Shown here piece by piece: positions 20,878 to 31,869 of a stretch of 64,000 bases of DNA. Origin of the DNA: Gentiana macrophylla (Eukaryota > Streptophyta > Magnoliopsida > Gentianales > Gentianaceae). Every line of letters begins with the position of its first letter. Within the stretch, counting starts at the first letter, position 1. The stretch covers positions 7,105,822-7,169,821 of the forward strand of contig CM047806.1 in assembly GCA_026214975.1 (NCBI GenBank), given 5' to 3'. Both the position numbers and the translations under genes were made by a program. Under the pieces are notes generated by a model. The model saw only the letters and a program-made list of their open reading frames with translations. It searched no databases and was not told the origin of the DNA.

Positions 20878-23800
20878 CCTGATGAAAGAGAGTATGGTCT
20901 TGTTCAGATCTTGGCGATAGTAGAAGCAGAGGCCTTTGATCTATCTCGAGCCCTTTCTCAAGAAGTTGAAAATTTGTAATGCTAAAAGCTCTAATGCGAC
21001 TCACGATGGGGTGGAGGCGGCCCGACCAGAAGTGGCTCCCCCGCCTCCACAATGAGGATCATGGTGTGGAATTGTCAAGGGTGGGGAGCTCTTGACAATA
21101 TCCCAGTGAGGAGATGAGTAGGCTCCACTCCCCCATAAGTTTTCTTCATTTCAAACGAAAAATCACCCAAGCTAATATCCAAACTATGTATGAAATTTGG
21201 TTTTGATCATGTACATCTGTTGACCCTTTAGGGCTTCGGGGGCCTGGCTCTTTTTGGAAAAAGGATCTTGACATCATATCGGTGACCTCTACTCCGTGCA
21301 CTATCGAAGCTCAGTATCAAAGTGCACGCAACCAAACTCTCTTTGGTGGTTTATTGGTATTTATGCTAGCCCAATCCCCTCCGTGAGAAGAAGTCAATGG
21401 AGCTTTGCAGCTTGGCGTATGTCTCTCTGGGGATTGTTTTATTATATTTGGGGACTTCAATGATATTTGTAAAAGGAGGAGAAAGTTGGGGGCCGACCAC
21501 GGTTGGACTCTTCTTTTCTCGACTTGATCCACTTCTATCCTCAGTGACTCATAGACACAGGTTTTATTGGCCACTTTTGGACGTGGAGTCATTTGTTGGG
21601 AGGGGAAGAGCCTATTTTTGAAAGACTAGACCGTGTCCTTGCTTCTGCTAGTTGGCTTCAACTCTTTCAACAGGCGTCAGTTTCCCATATTGACATGGCT
21701 TCCTCCGACCATTGCCTCTTAGATATTTGTTGTGTCGGCAGGAATCCTTCAACTAAAAAATATTTTTATTTTGATGAGAGATGGATTAGCAAGCCGGGGT
21801 TTTTTAATGTGGTTAAGCAAGGGTGGGATGTGCGTGTGAGGGGTACTCCTTTCTTCAAAATCCTTTCTAAAATTAAAGAAGTTCGTATGAAGCTTAACTG
21901 TTGGAAAAGAGTCAATGTTCCAAGCTCCGCCATTAAAATTAAGTCTCTTAAAACTAAAATCAAGGAATGTATCTGATCCTCACATGATGCCATGAGCCTC
22001 AAAGAGTTGAAGAAGGAGCTCTCACTAGCTTATAATGAAGAGGAAAAATATTGGAAAGACCTATCTCGTGTGCGTTGGCTCAAAGATGGTGATAGAAACA
22101 CCAAGTTTTTTCATTCAGTGGTAAACGGTAAAAAAAGGAAGCAATTCATTCCGGGCATTTTAAAAGCATCTGACCGCACTTGGTGTTGTTCCCCAAATGA
22201 AATCGTCTCGGAGTTTCAATCTTTTTATGAGAAGCTTTTTTCCTCGGCAGGCATTAACGATTCCTTGTTGCAGGACTTCGAGGATATGGATGCGTATGTC
22301 ACCCCAGAAATGAATGCTGGCATCTTGAAAGAAGTTGGCGAATTGGAACTGAAGACGGCAATCTTCCAAATGCACTCGTCCTCAGCTCCTGGCCCAGATG
22401 GTATGTCCCCTAGTTTCTTTAAAAACTGTTTTCATATTGTTAAAAACGACTTGTTGGAGGCAATCAATAATTTTCTACGTGAGGGCAAGTTCCCTAGGGA
22501 GTTAAATCACACTTGTATAGCCTTAATCCCTAAAAACACGCATCCCTCCGAACCGGCACACTTTAGGCCCATAAGTCTCTGTAATGTTGCTTATAAAATC
22601 CTCTCGAAGGTTTTGGCTAATCGTATTAAGTTTTGCTTGCCTCTATGTATCGGTGAGAGCCAAAATGCCTTCGTCCCGGGGCGTCAAATGTTAGACAGCT
22701 ATATCATAGCTCACGAGTCTATTCACTATATGATGCACAAAAGGAAAGGTAAAGAGTCCTATATGGCCTTAAAGTTAGATATCTCTAAAGCATTTGATAG
22801 AGTTGAATGGCCCTTTCTCTTTCATGTCCTCTTGAAACTTGGTTTTAATGAAAAAGTGGTGTCCCTTATCAAAGAGTGTGTCACAACAGTCTCTTTTTCT
22901 TTCATTATCAATGGAGAGCGTGTTGGCTATGTCAAGCCAAGTAGGGGTATCAGGCAAGGGGACCCTCTTTCCCCTTATCTTTTCATCGTTTGCGCACAAG
23001 GTCTAAGTCACCTGTTAAATAAAGCAAATATTAATGGATGCGTCCCGGGTCTAAGAATAGCTAGGCAAAGTCCTCGCATCAATCATTTATTCTTTGCGGA
23101 TGACTCATTGATCTTCTCTCGTGCGGATCCTTCCTGTGCGGCGGATCTAGCTAATATTCTAAATAAATATGAGCAAGTTTCGGGGCAAGCCATCAATATT
23201 GGTAAGTCTGCGGTCTTTTTTAGCAAGAATACTCAACAGGGCATCAAACAAGGTGTTTTATCTTTCTTCAATGGTCTTTCGGAGGTTCGTCACTCAAAAT
23301 ACTTGGGACTCCCGTTAGTTGTTGGTAGGGCCAAAAATCAAATCTTTAGTTACCTTATCGATCGTTGTAAAAGTAAGCTTGAATGTTGGAAGTTTAAGTC
23401 CCTTAGTCAGGGAGGCAAAGCGGTTTTGCTATCCTCGTCACTTTTTGCAATTCCCAATTTAACCATGTCGGTTGTTAAGCTGCCCAAAGGAGTAATCAAC
23501 AGAATCCATTCTCTTATGGCAAATTTCTGGTGGGGTAACTCTAATAAAGATTTCTCAGGGTATCATTGGGTTAAGTGGGAATCGCTTTGTCTCCCAAAAG
23601 GTAGGGGTGGCCTTGGCTTTAAAAATCTGGAAATAGCTAACACTGTTGCACTGGCCCGGACTCTCTGGAGGATCCATAGCAACCCTAACCTCTTGGTTTC
23701 AAAAGTACTTAAAGGGAAGTATTTTTTCAAATCAACCATTTTCAATTGTAAAGTGCCTTCTTCTTCTTCGTTCTTCTGGAAGAGCTTGATGTCAGCTAAA

Positions 23801-25196
23801 TGTTTCCTAAAAAATAATACTTGTTTCATAGTTGGTAACGGTAAATCTATTAAGGTTTGGGAGGACCCTTGGCTAATCCAAAATCCCTCTTTTTTGCCTA
23901 TCTCCCATGCTCCTACCTTGAGTAGGGATACTTTTGTGAGTGACTTCATACGTAATAACGACTGGGATAAGGCTAAGTTATTAGAGTCCTTTTGGCAAGT
24001 GGATGTTAACCAAATTACTAGAATACCCATTAGTCTAAGCGGCGCCCCGGATAGGAGAATTTGTGTTTTCTCTAAGCATGGAGATTTTGTTACGAAATCT
24101 GCTTATGACGCTTGCCTCCAACAGAGTCTGGCAGCCCACGGTTGTCATTCTATGTGTGACGGCGGCTTAAATGAAAAATTCTGGAAGAGACTTTGGGCGT
24201 TATCGCTGCCTTCAAAAATTAAATTTTTTCTCTGGAAGCTGGTGAGAGGCGTTCTGCCTACCTTGGAGGCCCTACGTCGGCGATTTGGATTTGATACTAG
24301 GCTTTGTTCGGCTTGTGGAGAGCATCCGGAATCTTTTGATCATCTTTTTATTTCTTGTCAATTTGCTAAAATTGTCTGGAAGCTTGCAGGTATCTCATGG
24401 AGCGTTTTTTTGGCGCCAAGTGCTTCCATTACTCAATGGTGGAACATATTGTCATCTACGCACCCCACTGGGGTGTTGAAAGACAGAATCATTTTTTCTT
24501 GTTTTATTTTATGGTACATTTGGAAGGCTCGTTGTAATAGGCTGTTTAATTCTTTGTCTTTGGTCCCGGAGGACACACGCAAATTTAGCCAAAGAGGCTT
24601 GGTTAGACTTTGAGCAGCAGGCACACCGTGAGGAGAGGGCTACCTCTAATATTTTTCTTCCTCTCTGTCTTGCGGCGTGCGAGATCCACCTACGATGCGG
24701 TTCGGGTTTATGTCGATGCAGCCTGGAAGTCTAATTCTCGCTCTGGCGCTCACGGTGTGACTCTTCTTCGTGAGGATGGTACGGTTTTGGAGGCTTGGGC
24801 GTCCCCAAGAGCTGAGGCTAGTTCCGTCTTTGCAGCGGAGGCTCAAGCTTTGCGTTGGTGCATTAGGAGATGCCTTGCTTTGGGAATTTCTAAGTTAGTA
24901 TGTTTCACGGATAGCTTGTCTTTAGCTAACTGCACGAGTCAGTCAACCCCCCCCTTTTGACTCGCTACATTTGTACAAGATATTAGGATTGTTGATTTCG
25001 GTTTCGACTCATGCCATATTTTGTTTTATGGAAGAGAAAGCAACAAGTTGGCTCATAATCTTGCCGCTTTTCTTTCAAATCGATGTAGGAAGTGCTTTTG
25101 GCCAGTTGTCTCGGTTTGGCTTTGTAACACCTAAAGTTTTTCTTATTAATGTATGCTTTCGTCGTTGGGAAAAAAAAAAAAAAAAAAAAAAAAAAA
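20878..25196 (+). mobile_element. LINE-A, L1-type, 5'-truncated
   Basis: A non-LTR retrotransposon of about 4.3 kb with 17-bp target duplications and a terminal A run of about 28 nt (25170-25197). It holds endonuclease, reverse transcriptase, a C-terminal zinc-binding segment and an RNase H domain, but no ORF1, so it is truncated at the 5' side, the usual outcome of incomplete reverse transcription. Confidence 0.93.
21052..25134 (+). pseudogene. LINE-A ORF2 remnant (endonuclease, reverse transcriptase, RNase H)
   Basis: The endonuclease begins with MRIMVWNCQGWG at 21052 and is broken by stops and shifts, ending with SSDHCLLD near 21700. From 21593 one frame runs to 24613 with a single TGA (21974-21976). 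It carries the reverse transcriptase: APGPDGMSPSFF, HFRPISLCNVAYKILSKVLA, NAFVPGRQM, LDISKAFDRVEW, GIRQGDPLSPYLF, and the catalytic FADD at 23093-23104. A zf-RVT segment follows (SKIKFFLWKLVRGVLPT, then C-x2-C and H-x5-C). RNase H (VYVDAAWKS, AEAQALRWC, FTDS) follows in another frame from about 24600, with a further shift in the C run at 24944-24955, and closes at TAA 25132. These elements copy their RNA into nicked DNA; this copy is inactive. Confidence 0.92.
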
Positions 25197-25198
25197 AA
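25167..25198 (+). other. LINE-A poly-A tail
   Basis: A run of A from 25170 to 25198 ends the element, directly before the right target duplication. Confidence 0.9.
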
Positions 25199-25213
25199 CA
25201 GAAGGGACCGAAC

Positions 25214-25316
25214 TAATCGGAAATACAAAAGGTCGGAAATACAAACAAAACTAGCCGAAGAAAACTCCAGGCAAACAAAGGGACCGAACTAAACAGACGA
25301 TTTTGCATCCTTTCTG
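25214..25316 (+). promoter_or_regulatory. Upstream region and untranslated exon 1 of F-box A1
   Basis: The segment ends in TTTGCATCCTTTCTG, followed by GTAAGT. The matching segment before the B1 and B2 donors reads ATCGCCTTTCTTG or TCTCCTTTCTG. LINE-A sits directly upstream, so the A1 promoter is either short or has been separated from its original sequence by that insertion. Confidence 0.45.
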
Positions 25317-26190
25317 GTAAGTAATACTTCTTCCACGATTTATCTTGATTTGCTTAGCTGTGCCGAACTTTTTTTTTATGAAATCGATTTCTTCTGTTTT
25401 AAGCGGTGTCTTTTGTGTGTAAATTGTACTAGTGTACATATCTATCAATACTTTTGAACTTTTTGATTTATGTGCCTTCAATACGAGGGTAAAATTTACC
25501 GACAATAAGATCAACGATTATTAGCAAACAAATTGTTTAACTTCCGTTTTTTTAGCGAACAAATTAGATATACGCCTATGAATTAGATCTACGATTTTTT
25601 TTTTTCCGTTTTTCTGTGAGTAAATTATTTAGGGTTACTGTAATTATGCCTGCCATCCTGTGAATTAGATTTACGATTTCTTTTTCTTCTGTTTTTGTAT
25701 TTTTTTTTTTTCAGTGAGGGAATTATTGAGGCTTTTAATTTGGTGGTCGTCCTTTAAGATAAGATTTTGATTCTCTCTTTTAGGCTTACTGTAATTTGGT
25801 CGTCCTGTGAATTAGATTTTGATTACATCTAAGATTTTATTTTTCTCTGCTGTTCTTTTATCCGGGAGGACATTATTTTTAGGGCACTTTAAATGAATCA
25901 CAGTCAATTTACCTTTGGTGTATCACAGGGAAAGACTTTTCCAGAGTTGAATTTATACCTAAAACTCGGAAAGGTCGTAACTCTGCAAAATCGATTTTCT
26001 TCTAAATTGTGATGCCTTGCCTGTGGTCCGTGCTGTCCTCTTCTGAATTACATCTAAGATTTTTATTTTTGCTTCTGTTTTTTATTTTTAATTTCAGCCA
26101 GGGCAATTGAAAAGAACTTTTCATGAAATACCTGTTTTTGCCTTTATTGGCATTCCAATTTGATAAACACAAAATGTTAATATTATGTAG
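25317..26190 (+). other. 5'-leader intron of F-box A1
   Basis: Donor GTAAGTAATACTTCTTCCAC and acceptor ATTATGTAG frame an 874-bp T-rich intron ending 19 bp before the ATG. The same donor and acceptor are conserved in B1 (31437-31850) and B2 (37942-38325), which supports real splicing. No other gene lies in this stretch. Confidence 0.7.
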
Positions 26191-26209
26191 ATTTGTCTCA
26201 GCCAAGGAA

Positions 26210-27364
26210 ATGGCAAAATTGTCGGATTTTCCGTACGACATGCTGACAGAGATAGCGGGGCGACTGAAAAAGCTTGAAGACTACACTTCATTTAGAAGCG
26301 TTTCTAAATCCTTGCGTGCAGCTGCAAAGGAAGATTATTTTGAGGGTCTTCGCTTACGGCAGCATACCCCATATCTGTTGCTTTCCGTTAGAGATGGCAA
26401 CGATGATATCCGTGAGTTTTACAGTTTGGTTGAGAATGAATCGATTGTGGCCTCTGTGAAAGTTGCCAACTTTAAAAGGAAAATGTGCTTAGAATCGTTA
26501 GGATGGTTACTAGTGACCGAAGTAGATGGTAGCATTAGTCTGTTAGATCCCTTTTCAGGCACCGAGATTCCCTTACCACATCAAAACACCTTTCCAGATT
26601 ACGAGAATGTCGAGATGGATGCTTATTCTTTTTTTGGGAAGATGGTGCTTTCATCAAGGCCAAATGAGACTTCAGACTTTGTTTTGATGGTCATAGGGGG
26701 GGGCCTTAGGGAGTTGGCTTTTTGGAGGTCAGGGGATAAAGCATGGAACAAAATCGATGAACGAATAGGTGCTTATTGTGATGTTGTGTACTACGGCGGT
26801 GGACAATTTTGTGCCATCGGTTATCCAGGAGTTGTCTGGGTCTTCAGCCTTTCTGGAAGTGATAATCAAATAGAGAGTCGTAGAGTTACAAATTTTAATT
26901 ACTCCAATAATGTGAACCAACCAGATAGAGGTTTCGACTCGAGAAGATTATATATCCTCAAAACCGTTAATGACTCGTTGCTCATTATTACAAGAACATC
27001 CCCAATTTGGGATGTGGATGATGTCTTTAATTATATCACTACGAATTTTGAAGTGTATGAAGTTGATATAGTAACGGGCACATGGAAGGAGATTTATAGC
27101 CTCGGAAGCATGGCTGTGTTCCTTGGTCACAATTCCACAACCGCGGTGGATGCCTCAAGCTTTTCTGGAAGAGCACTAATCAAAGCCAATCATATCTACT
27201 TCGCGGAAGATAATTGCACGTGTTATGGCTATGAAGAAGGACAAGGCGGTGGCAAAGACAGTGGAGTATATAATTTGGAAACAGGAACTATTGAGCCGGT
27301 TTATCCGGGAGAGCCGTTGCTCAGCAAAGTTTCTCCATCCACTTGGGTTACTCCGTGTTTTTAA
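26210..27364 (+). CDS. F-box protein with DUF295 domain (A1)
   Basis: 384 residues, single coding exon. The N-terminal F-box covers about residues 3-45 (LSDFPYDMLTEIAGRLKKLE, then SFRSVSKSLRAAA) and would bind SKP1 in an SCF ubiquitin ligase. The remainder is the beta-rich DUF295/KIB-type region: LGWLLVTEVDGSISLLDPFS, AFWRSGDKAWNKID, YYGGGQFCAIGYPGVVWVF, and near the C-term IKANHIYFAEDN with DSGVYNLETG. Such proteins are thought to choose substrates for ubiquitination; the target is unknown. I start at ATG 26210, not at the in-frame 26123, because 26123-26190 lies in the leader intron and the same ATG context (AAGRAAATGGCAAA) is kept in B1 and B2. All expected family features are intact. The gene pairs with B1 in the first copy of a duplicated two-gene unit. 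Confidence 0.9.
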   Translation: MAKLSDFPYDMLTEIAGRLKKLEDYTSFRSVSKSLRAAAKEDYFEGLRLRQHTPYLLLSVRDGNDDIREFYSLVENESIVASVKVANFKRKMCLESLGWLLVTEVDGSISLLDPFSGTEIPLPHQNTFPDYENVEMDAYSFFGKMVLSSRPNETSDFVLMVIGGGLRELAFWRSGDKAWNKIDERIGAYCDVVYYGGGQFCAIGYPGVVWVFSLSGSDNQIESRRVTNFNYSNNVNQPDRGFDSRRLYILKTVNDSLLIITRTSPIWDVDDVFNYITTNFEVYEVDIVTGTWKEIYSLGSMAVFLGHNSTTAVDASSFSGRALIKANHIYFAEDNCTCYGYEEGQGGGKDSGVYNLETGTIEPVYPGEPLLSKVSPSTWVTPCF

Positions 27365-27718
27365 TGCGCGCAGCTCGATCTATAGTCTTCCATTCCCCCA
27401 CTGCAGTAAGATGTTGTGTTGTGTATATACACAGATTTTTTTTTGTTTTCCATCATCTGCACGTCTTATCCATAAATGTTTTGAAGATTTGCTTCTTTGT
27501 TCCCATTAATTCTACACGTTTTATCCATATATATCGAATGTTTTATTTGTTTTGAGTTTGAGCTGGATTTCATTCAGTTCGTAATTATAGTTTCGGGTTG
27601 CAAGTAGGCGTTTCTGGATCCGATATTAAGTGTGTTGAGCACTTTGTTGTGGCACTATCACTACTCGATCATTTTCACTATCCTAGACATGTTCCAGGTC
27701 TCCTGATGTGTAAGGGCA
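27365..27718 (+). other. 3' flank of F-box A1
   Basis: Contains the presumed 3' UTR (repeated CACGTCTTATCCATAAATG words). It is near-identical to the A2 flank at 36683-37068, so it belongs to the duplicated block. Confidence 0.65.
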
Positions 27719-28102
27719 TAGAGGTGTAAAACGAGTCAAGCCGCAAAATTCTCGCTCAAATATGATTTAACTGAACTTTATGCATTTCATTAAAGTTAAC
27801 GAGTGAAACTCAAGCACTTGAAAACTCGACTTCACATGTTCACAAGCTTTATCGATCGAGCATTATTATATTCAATGTATATATATTTTCTTTGTATTAT
27901 TTGGACGAGCCAAATTCAAGAACTTTAAAACTTAACATTTTTTCGAGTTTCTCGAGCTCTAGTTTGCGCTTGAAAGTGCTTAAATTTTTATCAAGCAAAT
28001 TTTTTCGTGTACTAACAAACTCAATCTGAGGTTCAATAGTTAACAATTTATTTATAGTAAAATATTTGATTCAACTGGGTTCGATGTTGTACACAACCTC
28101 TA
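27719..28102. repeat. hAT-like dispersed repeat after A1
   Basis: It starts TAGAGGTGTAAAACGAGTCA and ends TGTACACAACCTCTA, weak inverted ends, with CGAGCC and CTCGAG words inside. The same insertion at the same place follows A2 (37069-37554), so it predates the segmental duplication. A relative follows ZIP-1. Confidence 0.6.
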
Positions 28103-28285
28103 TATAAGATCGTCTTTGACCTCGTTGTTTGTTTGTTTTTTTGAAACAAGAACTAATGAGTACAAGAGATACGATATGTATATGTATGCTCTCAATTACA
28201 TCAAACTATATATATATATATGCACAGCAGCAACGAAGGTATGTATAGTTGAAAAACATATTGCTAAAATATTTTTGTAGTCCAG

Positions 28286-28294
28286 TTCAATGTA
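28286..28294 (+). repeat. 9-bp target duplication, left
   Basis: TTCAATGTA here against TTTAATGTA at 30806-30814, one mismatch. Confidence 0.7.
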
Positions 28295-30805
28295 GGGTAA
28301 ATTATAAAATTGGTCCCATAGCTTTTAGATGGTATCAATTTTGGTCTCATACGTTTGTAATTATCGATTTTGGTCCTGTAACTAAAAAAACACTTCAATT
28401 TTGGTCCCAAACATTTTCAATTATCGATTTTGGTCCCGTAACTTAAAATATCACATCAATTTCAGGACACCTGCATTTTGCTGCGGTGAAACTGAAATCT
28501 CTTTGGTTTTTTTTTTATAATATTTCGATCCAATATTATGGAAAAACAATAAAGCTTCACCAATTTTTTCTCCAATACGGCTTGTGTGTGATCGAGTTGG
28601 GGGAAGGGGGAAGAGCAAGCATATCAATAAATTGGATGCAATCAAAGTATATAGACATTAGAGTTTTTGTAGGGGATAGAGTAACAATCAAAAAAAAAAA
28701 AAAAAAACCCATAGATCTCTGGTGGGTCGTCAAACCATCAAAGATAAATCACCTACAACCTTTATAGCTAGTATAGTAGAAGTAGGGGTCGAACCCACAG
28801 GGAACGGTGGACTTATTTCTTCTAAAATTTATAAAATAAAATATCTTTTTGTTTTTATCTAATTTCCTACGAAGAAAAGAAAAATAAAGGAAGAAAAGTT
28901 CCAGCCAATTAGTTGTTTCCCCCTCAATTCCTACAATTGATCATTGATTCAATGATGACTCGTTAAATCATTAATAAATTGGTTATAGTTGACCACAACC
29001 GTGAATCAACAAATCTCTCCTAAATTCGTTAATTAGGACAACCGCCACTAATCACACCCTAATTATGGCACACCCCGCAACGACCGCCCGGAGTTTGGTG
29101 ACATAACAACCTTAAAGATTAGAGAGACCCAATTACTAGGTATTAATCCAACCGGCTTAATTTTAACCGTAGTATTATCTATTTCCACAATGAGGGACTC
29201 TACACGCTACTGAACAACAAATAAATGTGTTGTTTACCACTAAAAATCTAATCTTTTATGGCAACCGCCTAAGATAGATTTTGGTAGTAGATCAAAACAA
29301 TCGATTAATTATCGCGCGCCATCAATTAAACAAATAATTCTAATCCTATATCAATGAAATCAGAAAACAGACAAATATTAACAATCAAACGAGGAGAAAA
29401 ACGTTTAGATCTCACAACCATATGGAATCGAGAGATTAACAATCAATCAACTGGAAGAAAATCTAACTATTCATATTATAAAAATATAATCTAAAGCAAA
29501 ATAACAAAATTATTATACCATATGGGAAGAAAAAAAAGATTCGCCGGCAGCACTTTTTTTTTCTTTTTATTTGTGTTCCGTCCAATCTCCTCTGTCCCCT
29601 TCCAGAAAAATAAAAACCTCAGCTAAGGGTATTAGCATCAGACTCTTTATCTTCAACTTTATCCCTACACTAGGGATAAAAAATAGGGAAGAAGAAAGAA
29701 AGCTTCAGCATGAGAATCCCTATCCCAACCCTACATTAAGGGATAGCTACTGATTCCTCCTACATCTCAGGGTGGGGCTCAGCAGATTATCCCTATATAT
29801 TTTTCATTGCTTTTATTGTTGTAGGAATAGAGATAGGGATGCTGATGTAGAGTATTGTGAATTTAGTTGCTGTAAAGTAGGGATATGTATTTTTTAATAG
29901 TATTTGTGAGGATAGAGATAGGGAAACTGATATGAATACCCTAATGTACTACCTCCGCTCAATTCACGTAAATTGCCAAAAAAATGGGCCCAGCCCAATT
30001 ATTTTTCCTAAGTTATTCGGCAGACTTATATGGGAATAATAATAAATGATGATAATAAAACTTAATAATAAAAAGACTCCTTTTAATAGTAAAAGTCTAA
30101 TGTGAATAAAAGAATGAAATTCCACCGTTGGTTTTGATAGGCTCTGTATTCTCTCCATTAGTTGGGATCCCAACGTAGCCGAAAACTGAATTTTACGATT
30201 CTTGAAATCTCCATTTTTCCAGTCTTCCACAAAACATCTGAAAATTGCTTAATAAGTCCAGAAATCTCCATCGTCTCTTCCAATTCCTAAAACGCGAAAA
30301 TCAACCAAAACATACCAAAACAGAAAGATCTCTCGACAACATAGATATAAAATAAGCACATAAAATCTCATAAAATATGGTCTCATCAATCTCAAACATT
30401 ACATGGTGCGTCGCTTGGACCAATAAGTACTTTAGACAATGCAGATCTCTTGGAACATCCTCAAAACAATAATTCATCCAAACAGTCGAGCTTTGGAACA
30501 AAAGACAACAAAATTTCTGCTTCAGTGTGAATATTGAGCATGACGTTGACAACATTCAATCGGACAATCGGGTAATTTTGGGTCGAAATATTAAAGAAAA
30601 CCGAAGATATTTCATCGGAAAATGTAGGTATCCTCAAATTGATATGATTTTTTAAGTTACGGAACCAAAATCAATAATTAAAAATGTATTGGACCAAAAT
30701 TGATGTGTTTATTTAAGTTACGAGGCCAAAATCGATTTTTGGAAACGTATGGGACCAAAATTGATACCACGCAAAAGCTATGGGATCAATTTTGCAATTT
30801 TCTCG
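28295..30805. mobile_element. Foldback MULE-like element between A1 and B1
   Basis: About 2.5 kb with inverted arms of roughly 180-200 bp built from the word ATCGATTTTGGTCC and relatives (left 28295-28480, right 30615-30805). Ends read GGGTAAATTAT and, in reverse, CGAGAAAATTG. Nine-base flanking duplications point to the Mutator superfamily. There is no transposase. The interior holds an A run (28690-28706), a segment with GGGGTCGAACCCACAGGGAA known from plant LTR-element DNA, and a nested Tourist-like MITE at 29627-29941. No gene is evident. Confidence 0.72.
29627..29941. mobile_element. Tourist-like MITE nested in the foldback element
   Basis: 315 bp, flanked by TAA on both sides (29624-29626 and 29942-29944). 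Ends GGGTATTAGCATCAG and CTGATATGAATACCC are imperfect inverse copies. The TAA duplication and size fit PIF/Harbinger-derived Tourist MITEs. Confidence 0.78.
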
Positions 30806-30863
30806 TTTAATGTATAAAATGTTTTTAATTTTAATCCATCTCATGCATCCAATTTTGATATAT

Positions 30864-30866
<3 letters not shown>

Positions 30867-30905
<39 letters not shown>

Positions 30906-30906
30906 C
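30867..30906. repeat. Poly-T tract
   Basis: About 38 T in a row immediately upstream of the B1 leader region. The matching place before B2 (near 37822) has only a six-T run, so this is an expansion private to B1. Confidence 0.9.
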
Positions 30907-31436
30907 AGATTTTGATTTTGATGTATTGCGTTGGACTTGCCTTAAAAGCCCCCTTACGATTCATTTAAGGCCCCTCTGTGGGTTTATTTATTTGGAAAAT
31001 TAGGGATAAGGACACAATCTGGAATATTTTTAAGAATAAGACAACTACATATTTTATAGGAGAAGGACAATGCATAATTTTATAAGCGAGAAGGGAACAA
31101 ACAGTGAATCCAGAAAATCGGTGAATCTCCTAGTAATCCCAAAATCAAATTAATTTACGGTGAATTTTGATGATGAATCCGAAAATCGGTGAATCTCGAC
31201 AATGAATTTTGAAAATTAGTGAATTTCGGACAGTGAATTTGTGAGAATTAATTTAAAGCAAATGAATTCGAAACACAAGTGAATTTCGACAGTGAATAAA
31301 TAGTTTTGTCTATTTTATACAAAAGCTTTCAAAAACTGTCTTCTACTCAATTGATGAAATATTTTCGTCTTCTCCTCGCCATTCCCTTATTTATTTATTT
31401 ATTTATTTTGAAAAACAATCTTCATCGCCTTTCTTG
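30907..31436 (+). promoter_or_regulatory. Upstream region of F-box B1
   Basis: CAGATTTTGATTTTGATGTA, GACTTGCCTTAAAAGCCCCC and ATTTAAGGCCCCTCT are shared with the region before B2 (37829-37898), probably promoter elements of the B unit. B1 has an extra 390 bp between this block and the donor, with repeated GTGAATTTYGACAGTGAAT words, absent from B2. Confidence 0.5.
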
Positions 31437-31850
31437 GTAAGTAATACTTCTTCCACGATTTTGCATCCTAAGATTTTTTTTCCCATTTCTCTGTGAGTAA
31501 ATTATTTAGGGTTACTGTAATTTTGCCGTCCTGTGAATTAGATTTACGATTTCTTTTTCTTCTGTTTTTGTTTTTTTTTTTTTCAGTGAGGGAATTATTG
31601 AGGCTTTTAATTTGGTGGTCGTCCTTTAAAATAAGATTTTAATTTTCTCTTTTAGGCTTACTGTAATTTGGTTGTCCTGTGAATTAGATTTAGATTACAT
31701 CTAAGATTTTCTTTTTCTTGTGTTTTTTTTTTTTTAATCCGTGGGTTAGTTTTCAATATATATACAGACGTGAGCAATGGCCAATTTGTTTCAATATACC
31801 TATTTTGCTAACTGCTAAGTGATTTGTGGTTCTTTTTTATTAATTGGTAG
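31437..31850 (+). other. 5'-leader intron of F-box B1
   Basis: Donor GTAAGTAATACTTCTTCC and acceptor ATTGGTAG, 414 bp, same position relative to the ATG as in A1 and B2. Confidence 0.65.
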
Positions 31851-31869
31851 GTTTGTCTCTGCCAAGAAA

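Noticed and set aside
24983..25228. Minus-strand frame with a Phe run
   Set aside because: Antisense of the LINE-A poly-A tail.
26123..26209. Upstream in-frame ATG for F-box A1
   Set aside because: Most of it lies before the conserved leader-intron acceptor, and B1 and B2 do not share that peptide.
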